A DNA stretch of 64,000 nucleotides, from NCBI RefSeq assembly GCF_900110345.1, contig NZ_FODJ01000002.1, forward strand, positions 248,001-312,000, given 5' to 3'. The DNA comes from Amphibacillus marinus (GTDB lineage Bacteria > Bacillota > Bacilli > Bacillales > Amphibacillaceae). Positions 1-9,547 of the stretch are shown one piece after another; the first letter of the stretch is position 1, and every line of letters begins with the position of its first letter. The notes under the pieces were generated by a model. That model had not been told where the DNA came from. It searched no databases and saw nothing but the letters and a program-made list of their open reading frames with translations. The translations under genes and the position numbers were made by a program.

Positions 1-3000
1 TAATAAATCGTGACCAAACGGTGCTTCCGTCTCAACAAATGCATACTGTCCTGGTAGCAAGTCGGTCACAACAATGACGCCATTTTCATCTGTTGTTAGA
101 CCGGTCGCCAGTTCTTCTTCAGCCTCATTAATTAACGTAAAGACCGCACCTGCTAAGGCTTCACCTGTCTCACTTATTTTAACAAGCTCAACGTCACCAG
201 GTGTCAGCGGGTTAACAAAGGTTACTTCGGTTACTTCTGTCTCACCTAAGCCAATCTCAAATGCAATTGGAGTTGGATCTAAGTCATACCCTGGTATTGT
301 AGCCGTTTCAACTAACTGATAAGCACCTGGAATGAGGTTGTCAATCAACAAAATACCATCCTCGCCGGTGATTAAGTCAGCTTGTAGTGTGTTGCCATCA
401 CGATCCTGTAAAGCAAACACCACACCTGCTAGTAGCTCGCCGTCTTCGCCCTCTTTTGTTAACTGAAAAGCACTTGGGATATAAAGATTCTCCATCTCTA
501 ATTCCAGTAGCTCTTGCTGGTTAAAGACAATTTCAAATGCAATTGGCGTCGGATCAAGCTGAAAACCAAATGGTGCTTCGGTCTCAATCAGCTGGTAGCT
601 GCCTGGTCGCAAGCCCTCAACGGTTAAAAGTCCGTCTGGATCGGTCACAAGATTGGGCAGCAATAGCTCACCATCACCAGCTAGCAAGTTGAACACAGCG
701 CCTTCAAGTAGTTCGCCACCCTCACCAAGCTTTAATAGCCGGAAGCCCCCTGGGGTTAGTTCATTCACAAACGTTAACTCAACAGTTGCTACCTGTCCTA
801 GTTCGATCTCAAATGCAAGCGGTGTCGGATCAAATTCATACCCTGGTATTGTTGCAGTTTCAACAAGCTGATAACTGCCTGGCTTTAGCTCGTCAATAAA
901 CAGGATGCCCGCTTCATCTGTTAATAAATCAGTTTGCAGTGAATTACCATCGCTATCTTGAAGCTCAAAAGTAACGCCTTCTAGCAGTTCGCCATCTTCA
1001 CCCTCTTTTAAAAGCTGGACAGCACCTGGTGTCTGTTCATTTTCAATCTCTAGCTCTAAAACTGCTTGCTGATTAAAGACAATTTCAAACGGTATCGGCG
1101 TCTCGTCTAAATCATGACCAAATGGCGCTTCTATCTCAACAAATGCATAATTACCCGGAAGTAAATCATCGACTTGGATGAATCCTGCTTGATCTGTTGT
1201 TAAACCCGTTGCGATCACTTCATCTTGATCATTAATTAAACTAAAGACCGCACCCACTAACGCTTCACCTAATTCACCAACTTTACTAAGTTGGACAGAG
1301 CCTGGTGTTAATGGGTTAACAAAGGTTACCTCTGTAACTGTTGTCTGGCCCAAACCAATTTCAAATTCAATTGGGGTTGGATCAAGGTCGTAACCTGGAA
1401 TGGTTTCCGTTTCAATTAGCTGATAACGACCAGGAATTAGATCATCAATAAAGAGTAAACCATCTTCATCTGTAACTAAACCTTCATCTAAAGTATTGCC
1501 ATCTTCATCCTGTAACGTAAAGACAACACCAGCCAGACGTTCACCACCTGGCCCTTCCTTGGTTAATTCAAAGGCACTCGGTGTATAGATATTTTCAATC
1601 TCTAGCTCAACAATGTCCTGCTGATTAAAAATGATCTCAAATGGAATTGGGGTTGCGTCTAGTTCAAAGCCAAACGGTGCTTCTGTTTCAATAAAAGCAT
1701 ATAGACCCGGCTTTAAGTCATCAACAACAAGAATACCATTTTCATCAGTCGTCAAACCCGTCGCGATAACGACTTCATTTTCATCAATTAAGCTAAAGAC
1801 AGCTCCTTCAAGGTGCTCACCGCCCTCACCTAGCTTAAACAGTTGCACCGACCCAGTTGCTAATGGGTTAACAAAGCTAACTGCAGTGACTGTCGTTTGA
1901 CCCAATTCAATCTCAAATTCAATCGGGGTTGGATCAAGCTCATAGCCTGGAATGGTTGCTGTTTCCACAAGTTGATACAGCCCCGGCTTTAGCTCATCAA
2001 TGAAGAGTAAACCATCTTCATCTGTTACAAGATCAGTTTGTAAGCTATTGCCATCCCCATCCTGCAGCTCAAATTCAACACCTGCAAGCAGGGCACCATC
2101 CTCACCTTCCTTAGTAAGCTCTACAGCACCTGGTGTTTGCTCATTTTCCACTTCTATTGCCAACGTGCTTTGTTGATCAAATACAATTTCAAATACAAGT
2201 GGGGTTGGATTTAAATCATGACCAAATGGTGCTTCCGTCTCAATAAAGGCATAGAAGCCTGGCGCCAATCCTTCTATCAGTAAAACACCGTCCTCATCAG
2301 TAGCTAGACCTGTTTCAAGCTCATTTTCATCAACATCAACAAGGGTAAAGACCGCTCCTGCTAATGGTTCTCCATCTTCGCCTAGCTTAGTCAGTTGCAC
2401 AGCACCCGGTGTAAATGAATTTTCAAATTCTACTTCTAACGTCTCGGCTTGTCCAAGCTCAATTTCAAACAGCAGTGGGGTCGAAATTAAATCATAGCCT
2501 GGCAGTGTCGCTGTCTCAACAAACTGATATTGACCTGGCTTCAGATTATCGACAACTAGAAGTCCATCTTCGTCAGTCGTTAAGTCCACTTGTAGAATCG
2601 TACCATCAGCATCCTGAAGTTCAAAGATAACCCCTTCGAGCACGGTACCATTTTCATTGACTTTCACTAATTGCACTGCACCAGTCGATTGCTCATTATC
2701 CACTTCAAGCTGAAGTGTCTCCTGCTGATTAAAGACAATCTCGAATAGAATTGGCGTTGGGTCTAAGTCATGACCAAACGGTGCCTGTGTTTCAATAAAC
2801 GCATAGGAACCTGGTAATAACCCCTCGACAAGTAAACGCCCAGCGACATCAGTGGTAAGACCTGTCTCAAGCTCATCACCATCGGCATCAACTAGGGTGA
2901 ACACGCCGCCTTCAAGCGCTTCGCCCTCCTCACCTAGCTTTAAAAGCTCGACTGCTCCTGGTGCGAAAATGTTTACCTTAGTTACCTCGACCAGCGCTTG

Positions 3001-3240
3001 TTGCGCAAACTCAATCTCAAACTCGACTGGGGTCGGATCTAACTGATAGCCTGGTAATGCCTCTGTTTCAATAAAGGCATAGCTACCTGGTTGCAGGTTC
3101 TCCACACGGATGACACCATTTTCATCAGTGGTTAAATCAGTTGAAACTAGATCACCTTGTGCATCTACTAAATCAAATACCGCACCTGCAAGCGTTTCTC
3201 CGTCCTCATTTCCTTTCGTCAATTCAACCGCATTATCATA
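1..3240 (-). repeat. Tandem array of twelve Cna-B coding modules
   Basis: About 272-base units encode Cna-B domains. Two types alternate: one contains the motif AFIETEAPFG and ends in FNQQ...IEN, the other contains QLVETATIPGY and ends in LGQT...FVNP. The linkers add a longer rhythm: EQTPGA-type linkers follow modules 2, 4 and 8, and YTPSA/YIPSA linkers follow modules 6 and 10. Modules 5 and 9, 7 and 11, and 8 and 12 are the closest pairs, so the recent duplication unit looks like four modules (about 1.09 kb). Module 12 is cut by the left edge. Confidence 0.88.
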
Positions 3241-6200
3241 TTCCATAAAGACACCAACACGTAGCGGTTCGACCGGCTGACCATTGTCAGTAGCAATCGC
3301 AAATGAATTCCATGCTGCCCGAGCGCTCGGCTCAATATCTGGATCAAGCACGTCTGGGGTAACATCAGACCACAGCGGTGCTTGCATCGTGAAGTCAATG
3401 ATAATATCCTCACCAGCTATCCATTCTGTTCCTTCGCTTAATTCAACCTTAAAAGAATGTATCGCTGACCAATTAGCAACACCAGCTTCAAGTGTCCAGT
3501 TGGGCGCCTCTGCGTCAGCTGGATTTGTTAATTGTGTTGTCGTTTCAGGATAATCTGTGTTTCGAATCAAATCATCACGCTCAGGATTTTGTGCCTCACT
3601 GTAGTAAATATCAACTAACCCTGCCCATTCACTCGGTACCTGAATTGGTCCCGTTAATACCGGTGTGAATTGACTACCGCGCTCCGCATTATCAGTAATG
3701 CCAAAGTCACCTTCGGACGGCATCACATCAATTAAGGTCATATAAGAAATATCTCGACCCGTCATGTTGGTCAAAATCAAGCGATAGTCGATTGATCCAC
3801 TCGGAACAGTGCGTCCAAATTGACTAAAGTCATCATCTAATTGACCTCTGACCAGTTTTTCAGTTTGAATATCGTACTGACCACTAATCGAGTAAACATT
3901 TCCCGATCGTAGTCTAGGATCAGCTGTGCTACCATCTTGATTAAGATCATTAGAATCTGTTTGTAGCACAGTATCTGTTACACCCGGATTACTTACCGAC
4001 GGCACAGCTAGTTCTTGGTCACCGGAAAAACCGTAGACATCAAAGGTAAGCGCACCTGGTGCACTCTCATCTATCTCAACATCAATTTCAGCAAAGACGC
4101 TGTTACCAGGTCTTAAAAGGCGATCATTCCAACTAAATTTAACCAACTGACGACCACTTCCATTAAAGCTTTCATCGAGGATCTCGTGATTTCCCCCCAT
4201 AGCAGTAGCAGAATCAGCTGTTGAACGGCCATCAGCATCGATAAACGCATCATTGGTTACATCAGCTAAACGAATACCAGGTGGTAATAGAACAACAGAC
4301 TCAAGTGACCCTGTCATAGACAGCGTTGAACTACTTTGTGTGCTTAAATTAACACGAGCGCGATTCGGTCCGGCAGTTACATAACCACCAGTGTGATCAA
4401 GCAGCTCGACACCAACAGTAGCAATCGGTGGCTGATCCGTTGGACGTGGTGCGATTGTCGCCGATCTTGGCCCCGCTAGCGGATCTTGACCATAATAATT
4501 TCCGCCAGAGTTCCTACCAAAGAAATTACCATTTGCCGTTTCGCCATAGACATCAAACTCATTTGTTACTGTACCCGTGTACCCCTGTTCAACATTAAAG
4601 TAATAATTGACATGCAAGCCGGACATGCCACTGGGGGCATCAGTAAAGTTTATATAGACAATACTAACAAAGTCGTCATCAGCTAAACCTAGATCACCAC
4701 GGTTATAATCCTGATTTATTTCTGCATTCTCCACTAGAATGACTCGACTTCCATTAATGAATGCTTCAATATTAAAGCTTGGCGTTCTAACTAATGGAAT
4801 GCCTACTGGAAAATCGGCAGTTGGCCGATAACGGGGTGTCCCCCCTATATTAAGCTTATCCAAATTTAAATTATTGTCGATATTATACCAAGTGATATAT
4901 TCTCGATAATCGCCGGCAATACTATGATGCAAGGGTGAGATGTGATGGTAAAATCTTAAATAGGCATCATCATAAACAATAGGATTGGGATCTCTATTAT
5001 CAGCATTTCCAATTCCACCCGAGTCATTTGAAGGCCCTAGGTGCGCAGGAACAAAAACTGTTCCAGAGATATCACCTGTTGCCAAGTTCGAATTAACGAT
5101 GGTTACTGAATCACTAGCATCTGTTTCTTCCTCATGTGCACCGACAAATACTGCATTAGCAGTAATAGTATTGGTCAATGTTTGATCAGTTGTATTACTT
5201 GCTACCGTTAATAATACTTCAATTTCTGTCTCAAAGAGACTATCCCCTGAGAGGACCTGCTCCTCATAACTCGGAACATCAAATGTCCAACTAAGTTGAT
5301 TTCCAGTAATATCTGGCTCAGGACCACTAGCAGTAGAGTGATATGTCAACCCTTGAGGGATATTGTCGACAATCGTTATTTGGCTACCTTCCTCCAAATA
5401 GCCCTGCCCGATGTTACTTTTAGGAATGTTAACGCGAATGCTCCACACTGTTCTTGAATTTGGGACGGCAATGTTTCTCGGATTCCCCTCTGCCCTTAGA
5501 TAATTTTTAGAGGCGACGATTGATGTTGAAGCCTCGATATTAATTGTCGCGTCATCTGTTAATGCTGCTTGTTCATTGGCCGAAAATGTAGCAGTTGCCA
5601 CTAAAGTGGTACCATTTGGAATGAGACCATTTTCTGTCGATAATCGAATTAATTTATCGTAGGTCTGCCCAGAGGCTAGCGTATCAAATTGATAGATTAA
5701 TTGATTATTTTCTGCATCAAATGCTGGTTCGACCCCGGCAATTGCTAAATCATTAGCAGCTGGATCAAAAGTAACATGGTCGCTAATTGGTAGATCAACC
5801 GCAATCGTCACCCCTGTATACGCTGACCTAGCCCCTGTTAATTTCAGGACAAGTCGATAGACTGCATCATTACCTGCTAAAACATTATCCAGTCTTGGTG
5901 ACAAGTCAATATCCACATTTAAGTTTCCAACCATTGGTACAAAAATGAGGTCTTCCTGTGGAGATGGCTCCTCTCTATCTGCATCTGTTTCTTCCTCATC
6001 GTTGAGTTGGGCCTCTTCCTCCTGATCAGCTTCAGAATTGGAAACTTCAGCATCAGCTTGTTCCTCTTCATCTGCTACCTCATCTTTTTCGGAATCCTCT
6101 GATTCTTGCGTTTGTTCACGGGCATCAACATCTTCTCCCATTTCAATTTCAAATGTAAAGGTCTCATTTGCGAGTTCGCTTTCCTCACTAAAGGCAGACG

Positions 6201-6564
6201 CTTCTATGTTATGTTCACCATCTGCTAGGTCTGTCAAAGCTAGATTAAATGGCAAGCTTGAATTTATACTTAAAAGAAGAATTTCATGTCTTTCTTCAAC
6301 ATAATTCCATTGATACCTGTCATCATTTAGTTCCTCAGTTGTCTCTGGATCATAGCTAGTTGCTTCCGGCAAGCTTATGCTAACTTGATCGACCTCTGAG
6401 GCCGTCTCAATCGTAACTATAGCAAGTTCGTTATTAGAACCCTCATCGATAGCTAAATGTAGTAAACGACCTGACTGAGTACTATTAGCAATTATAATAA
6501 ACGGTGAACTCACTTGGCTAAAAATAATTGTGAATATTAGCAAGATTGGAAAAATTCTTTTCAT
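1..6564 (-). CDS. Giant secreted Cna-B repeat adhesin, 3' end missing
   Basis: A single reading frame runs from an ATG at 6564 (RBS GGAGG eight bases upstream) off the left edge; 2,188 residues are visible. Residues 1 to about 28 form a signal peptide (MKRIF, then a hydrophobic stretch). Residues about 140-210 are a very acidic Glu/Asp/Ser linker. Residues about 211-1105 are beta-rich segments resembling DUF11 and fimbrial isopeptide domains. From about residue 1108 follow twelve Cna-B (SpaA-type) modules of about 90 residues. Each has a Lys near its start (ELTK), a Glu in ETxxPxG(Y/H/F) and usually an Asn at its end, the arrangement that forms Lys-Asn isopeptide bonds in this family. Such proteins are usually sortase-anchored stalks or adhesins, so an LPxTG-type signal is expected outside the window. 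The ligand is unknown. It is divergent from a lipoprotein gene across a 773-base gap. Confidence 0.9.
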   Translation of the reverse strand, partial: MKRIFPILLIFTIIFSQVSSPFIIIANSTQSGRLLHLAIDEGSNNELAIVTIETASEVDQVSISLPEATSYDPETTEELNDDRYQWNYVEERHEILLLSINSSLPFNLALTDLADGEHNIEASAFSEESELANETFTFEIEMGEDVDAREQTQESEDSEKDEVADEEEQADAEVSNSEADQEEEAQLNDEEETDADREEPSPQEDLIFVPMVGNLNVDIDLSPRLDNVLAGNDAVYRLVLKLTGARSAYTGVTIAVDLPISDHVTFDPAANDLAIAGVEPAFDAENNQLIYQFDTLASGQTYDKLIRLSTENGLIPNGTTLVATATFSANEQAALTDDATINIEASTSIVASKNYLRAEGNPRNIAVPNSRTVWSIRVNIPKSNIGQGYLEEGSQITIVDNIPQGLTYHSTASGPEPDITGNQLSWTFDVPSYEEQVLSGDSLFETEIEVLLTVASNTTDQTLTNTITANAVFVGAHEEETDASDSVTIVNSNLATGDISGTVFVPAHLGPSNDSGGIGNADNRDPNPIVYDDAYLRFYHHISPLHHSIAGDYREYITWYNIDNNLNLDKLNIGGTPRYRPTADFPVGIPLVRTPSFNIEAFINGSRVILVENAEINQDYNRGDLGLADDDFVSIVYINFTDAPSGMSGLHVNYYFNVEQGYTGTVTNEFDVYGETANGNFFGRNSGGNYYGQDPLAGPRSATIAPRPTDQPPIATVGVELLDHTGGYVTAGPNRARVNLSTQSSSTLSMTGSLESVVLLPPGIRLADVTNDAFIDADGRSTADSATAMGGNHEILDESFNGSGRQLVKFSWNDRLLRPGNSVFAEIDVEIDESAPGALTFDVYGFSGDQELAVPSVSNPGVTDTVLQTDSNDLNQDGSTADPRLRSGNVYSISGQYDIQTEKLVRGQLDDDFSQFGRTVPSGSIDYRLILTNMTGRDISYMTLIDVMPSEGDFGITDNAERGSQFTPVLTGPIQVPSEWAGLVDIYYSEAQNPERDDLIRNTDYPETTTQLTNPADAEAPNWTLEAGVANWSAIHSFKVELSEGTEWIAGEDIIIDFTMQAPLWSDVTPDVLDPDIEPSARAAWNSFAIATDNGQPVEPLRVGVFMEYDNAVELTKGNEDGETLAGAVFDLVDAQGDLVSTDLTTDENGVIRVENLQPGSYAFIETEALPGYQLDPTPVEFEIEFAQQALVEVTKVNIFAPGAVELLKLGEEGEALEGGVFTLVDADGDELETGLTTDVAGRLLVEGLLPGSYAFIETQAPFGHDLDPTPILFEIVFNQQETLQLEVDNEQSTGAVQLVKVNENGTVLEGVIFELQDADGTILQVDLTTDEDGLLVVDNLKPGQYQFVETATLPGYDLISTPLLFEIELGQAETLEVEFENSFTPGAVQLTKLGEDGEPLAGAVFTLVDVDENELETGLATDEDGVLLIEGLAPGFYAFIETEAPFGHDLNPTPLVFEIVFDQQSTLAIEVENEQTPGAVELTKEGEDGALLAGVEFELQDGDGNSLQTDLVTDEDGLLFIDELKPGLYQLVETATIPGYELDPTPIEFEIELGQTTVTAVSFVNPLATGSVQLFKLGEGGEHLEGAVFSLIDENEVVIATGLTTDENGILVVDDLKPGLYAFIETEAPFGFELDATPIPFEIIFNQQDIVELEIENIYTPSAFELTKEGPGGERLAGVVFTLQDEDGNTLDEGLVTDEDGLLFIDDLIPGRYQLIETETIPGYDLDPTPIEFEIGLGQTTVTEVTFVNPLTPGSVQLSKVGELGEALVGAVFSLINDQDEVIATGLTTDQAGFIQVDDLLPGNYAFVEIEAPFGHDLDETPIPFEIVFNQQAVLELEIENEQTPGAVQLLKEGEDGELLEGVTFELQDSDGNSLQTDLLTDEAGILFIDELKPGSYQLVETATIPGYEFDPTPLAFEIELGQVATVELTFVNELTPGGFRLLKLGEGGELLEGAVFNLLAGDGELLLPNLVTDPDGLLTVEGLRPGSYQLIETEAPFGFQLDPTPIAFEIVFNQQELLELEMENLYIPSAFQLTKEGEDGELLAGVVFALQDRDGNTLQADLITGEDGILLIDNLIPGAYQLVETATIPGYDLDPTPIAFEIGLGETEVTEVTFVNPLTPGDVELVKISETGEALAGAVFTLINEAEEELATGLTTDENGVIVVTDLLPGQYAFVETEAPFGHDLL

Positions 6565-7337
6565 GATTAGATCCTCCATTTCAATTCAGTATCTAATAGC
6601 TTTCTTCTTTAATTTACTAAGTATTAAAATTTAGAAAACAACGATGACTTTTTATAGGTAAGCTACTACCACGAATATTGCAATGAAATAGTCGGCATTT
6701 AATTCCTTATATCCCCCCTACTTAAAAAAGTGAAAAACTTTATTCCTAGCTACTAAACCTTCTCAATAATTCCCCCTTTAAAATGAAAATATTTTAATGC
6801 TAAAAATAAAGAAAATTATCTAAATTTATCACCTTTTTAAACCAATTAGTATGTTAATTCATATATTACCATGATGTTACAAAATATAATTCATTTTAAC
6901 AATATTTTTAAAATATGATTACAACTAACTAAAATAGATAAATTTTATTTGATTTCTTTATAAATCCTTTTTTAATGCATTTAATTTACTATGTAATTAT
7001 TTCAACTGGATTTTACAAGGTATTATAGTCTATTTAATTTCCGTTAAAAGGATTTTACCTTATATTTAGCATTACTAATTAGCAGTTATTATTTATACCT
7101 AAATCGAAATACCGATTATATTTTCTACTATATAAAAAAAGATTGGGAGGGTTAAACTATAAAATAATTAGTAAATAGCTCTTTTATTTACATATTAATA
7201 AGACTTTACACCCTGATCTTTGTAATTTTTTAATTAGTAAATTTACCAATATACACAGGCAAAAGCTTATAAAACATTTCAAACTTTACATGTTTGTAAA
7301 GAAACTATGCAGGGTAACAGATTAAGGAGTACTTAAA
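6565..7337. other. AT-rich divergent intergenic region
   Basis: This 773-base stretch separates the divergent adhesin and lipoprotein genes and is much richer in A+T than its surroundings. It holds the adhesin RBS (GGAGG on the minus strand near 6573-6577) and the lipoprotein RBS (AAGGAG near 7324). A small inverted repeat lies at 7284-7301 close to the lipoprotein start. I see no credible gene or RNA in it. Strong promoters could not be assigned with confidence because near-consensus AT hexamers are too common here. Confidence 0.6.
7284..7301. promoter_or_regulatory. Inverted repeat upstream of lipoprotein gene
   Basis: CTTTACA and TGTAAAG form perfect 7-base arms around a TGTT spacer, about 37 bases before the lipoprotein start codon. 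The place and symmetry suit a repressor site, but no regulator can be assigned and such short AT-rich repeats arise by chance. Confidence 0.3.
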
Positions 7338-8525
7338 ATGATTAAATTTTTTAGGAGTGAGCATGTGAAGAAAACGGGCATTATTCTTTTGATTGTTTGC
7401 ACGATAATACTAGTTGGCTGTGGCGACGAACAAACAAATAGAGACATTCAAGATACGGAGACTCCCCAACAGCCAGAACAGGAGCAGCAACCAGGAGATT
7501 CTGAAGATGAAGAAACGATTTCTTCCAATGGTTATGAAGCTATTGAGCAGATTGATATTGACGGTTATGCAAACGGTCTAGTCTTCACCATGTCCGCTGA
7601 TGGAACGCGATTAATATGGGGTGAAACTGATCAACGACTCGCTAATACCAAACGAGCTAACCTATGGATTGAGGGTGAAACAAGATTGTTAGATTTTCCA
7701 GATGACAATATTGATTATTTTTTTCTATCTGAACAAGGCAATATAATAAGAAACCAAGCCGACTGGGATTTACCTGTCGAGGAGCGGCATGCAATTATTG
7801 TTTTTAACCCTGAAACTGAAGAAACAATTGAACACGTGATGAATAATGATTGGGATACCATCTTGACACCTTCACGCACCAATTATAGCGAGGAACCTCA
7901 TATGTATATCCGTTACAAAGACTATTCTGAACAAGTTACCTTAACTTTTTGGGATATCACACAAAATGAAGTTCAAGAAATCGATCTCACTGATCTTGTT
8001 TACAGCGAGGAGGACGAAGAGCTACACTCATATCCACGAACCGCATTTATAGAAGATACAAATGAACTAATTCTATTAATCTTTGACGTTGGGATAGTAC
8101 GCTACGATCTCGACTCTAGTACTGGGGAATTCGTCTTCACCACAGATAATTTATTCGCTCACAATGAGCGTTCGCAAACACCTATCTTAACATATGATAA
8201 TCGTTACGCTCTATACGCGACCTTTGATGCTGAAGACGATATGACACATATGGCGTTTGACCTTGAAACGGAAGAAGAGCTAGAGATTGGCATGGGTGTG
8301 GCTACCTTCCCACTTCAGGATGGTACAGTAATTTTATTCGATTATGACGATACCTTTCAACACTTCGATCCAAGTACGGGAGATCTAAGTGAAATTCATG
8401 CACCTGATCTTTCAGATGGTGATTCAATTGATAATTTCACCATCAGTGCTGATGGTTCAACGATTGCCTATGTGGTTAGAGATGATGACAATGAATCAAC
8501 ACTTTATATAGTTAGTCTCTTTTAA
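7338..8525 (+). CDS. Lipoprotein with probable beta-propeller-like domain
   Basis: The start is ATG at 7338 with RBS AAGGAG. A hydrophobic signal sequence ends in the lipobox LVGC (Cys at about residue 28), so the protein is probably lipidated and anchored on the outer face of the membrane. A Gln/Glu/Pro-rich linker of about 35 residues follows. The remaining 320 residues contain repeated short strands with FxxDG and SADG motifs (MSADGTRLIWG near the start, ISADGSTIAYVV near the end), as seen in TolB/WD40-like propellers. The mature protein is strongly acidic, which suits a protein exposed to salt. No enzyme motif is visible and the function is unknown. It is followed by the RpiR gene after 124 bases. 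Confidence 0.75.
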   Translation: MIKFFRSEHVKKTGIILLIVCTIILVGCGDEQTNRDIQDTETPQQPEQEQQPGDSEDEETISSNGYEAIEQIDIDGYANGLVFTMSADGTRLIWGETDQRLANTKRANLWIEGETRLLDFPDDNIDYFFLSEQGNIIRNQADWDLPVEERHAIIVFNPETEETIEHVMNNDWDTILTPSRTNYSEEPHMYIRYKDYSEQVTLTFWDITQNEVQEIDLTDLVYSEEDEELHSYPRTAFIEDTNELILLIFDVGIVRYDLDSSTGEFVFTTDNLFAHNERSQTPILTYDNRYALYATFDAEDDMTHMAFDLETEEELEIGMGVATFPLQDGTVILFDYDDTFQHFDPSTGDLSEIHAPDLSDGDSIDNFTISADGSTIAYVVRDDDNESTLYIVSLF

Positions 8526-8609
8526 CATTATAGCTTTTATTTTCTGACCAAAAAATATCACCCCTTACGGATATACCCATTAAATCTTTTGTAGAAGGAT
8601 AATTATTGC

Positions 8610-8615
8610 TATAAT
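8610..8615 (+). promoter_or_regulatory. Candidate -10 box for RpiR regulator gene
   Basis: A perfect TATAAT lies 35 bases before the RpiR start. A weak -35 (TTTTGT-like) sits about 17 bases upstream. It suggests that the regulator has its own promoter rather than reading through from the lipoprotein. Confidence 0.45.
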
Positions 8616-8649
8616 AGTCTTATGAGTTTACTTTTAATGAGGTGTACCT

Positions 8650-9507
8650 ATGCAATCTGCTGTTATTATGAAAATTATCTCACTTCAATCTAGCTTTACT
8701 GCTAGCGAGCACGAGATTAGCCAGTTCGTCATAAAAAATCCTGACTTTGTTATGACAAATACTATTACTACACTCGCAAGGAAAACAAATACATCCGAAG
8801 CTAGTATTAATCGTTTCTGTAAAAAAATCGGTTATAAAGGCTTTAATAATTTTAAAATTGCTTTAGCACAAAGCACTACCCAAATGGAGCAGCTATCTGA
8901 TAATAAAGAGGTCGATAGCTCGAATATGCTCGAATACTTAGCTGCTGATTATAAGAAAATGATCATGAACACATGTGCCATGCTAAATGAAAAGGATATT
9001 GAAGACGCAGCTTCTATGATTACTTTTGCGCGGAAAATTTTCATCCTATCCATTTACACAACATCCTTCGCTGCCCAGGAGACCATGTTTAAGTTAAGAC
9101 AAATTGGCATAGACGTCACTTATATTGCAGAACCACTAGAGGCACAACTTGCTTTAGAAAATATGAATAGCGATTCTCTGCTCATTACCGTGGTTCCTTC
9201 AGTTATTAGTAAAGATATTATTCCATTTCTCGAGAAAGTAAAGCGCCGAGGCGTGAAGTCTTTACTTATTTCTGGAAATGACAATCCTAAAATTAATGAT
9301 TTAGTTGACCTCAAGTTAATTACACCTGATCATGTAATTGCCAGTAATCCACTTGTTATCTCGAATTCGTTAATGTACAATTTTGTGTTTGATACCATCT
9401 ATGCTACTATTCTTAGAGATAATAAAACGATGCGACAGCGCAAATTAAGTAGCAACACTATTATAGATTCCTTTCAATCGGCAGAATCTAATCTCTACGA
9501 ATGGTAA
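8650..9507 (+). CDS. MurR/RpiR family transcriptional regulator
   Basis: This 285-residue protein has the RpiR layout: an N-terminal helix-turn-helix (about residues 1-75, with TLARKTNTSEASINRFCKK as recognition region) and a SIS sugar-phosphate-binding domain (about 105-240). RBS GAGGTG precedes the ATG. Members of this family sense phosphosugars and control catabolic operons. It is convergent with the five-gene operon at 9.5-16 kb and shares its terminator. Control of that operon is an inference from proximity and from the ROK kinase encoded there. Confidence 0.9.
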   Translation: MQSAVIMKIISLQSSFTASEHEISQFVIKNPDFVMTNTITTLARKTNTSEASINRFCKKIGYKGFNNFKIALAQSTTQMEQLSDNKEVDSSNMLEYLAADYKKMIMNTCAMLNEKDIEDAASMITFARKIFILSIYTTSFAAQETMFKLRQIGIDVTYIAEPLEAQLALENMNSDSLLITVVPSVISKDIIPFLEKVKRRGVKSLLISGNDNPKINDLVDLKLITPDHVIASNPLVISNSLMYNFVFDTIYATILRDNKTMRQRKLSSNTIIDSFQSAESNLYEW

Positions 9508-9511
9508 ATAT

Positions 9512-9544
9512 AAAACCATAGTCTAATTTCCAGACTATGGTTTT
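9512..9544. terminator. Bidirectional terminator between rpiR-like and ROK genes
   Basis: A perfect 13-bp stem (AAAACCATAGTCT pairing with AGACTATGGTTTT) surrounds a 7-base loop. A-rich and T-rich flanks let it act for both convergent genes. Confidence 0.9.
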
Positions 9545-9547
9545 TAA

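Noticed and set aside
1-3240. CRISPR array
   Set aside because: The periodicity is about 272 bases and is protein-coding; there are no short direct repeats with unique spacers and no cas genes.
74-3553. Several plus-strand Ser/Pro/Ala-rich frames in the adhesin region
   Set aside because: They are the antisense of the Cna-B repeats and recur with their period; none has an RBS.
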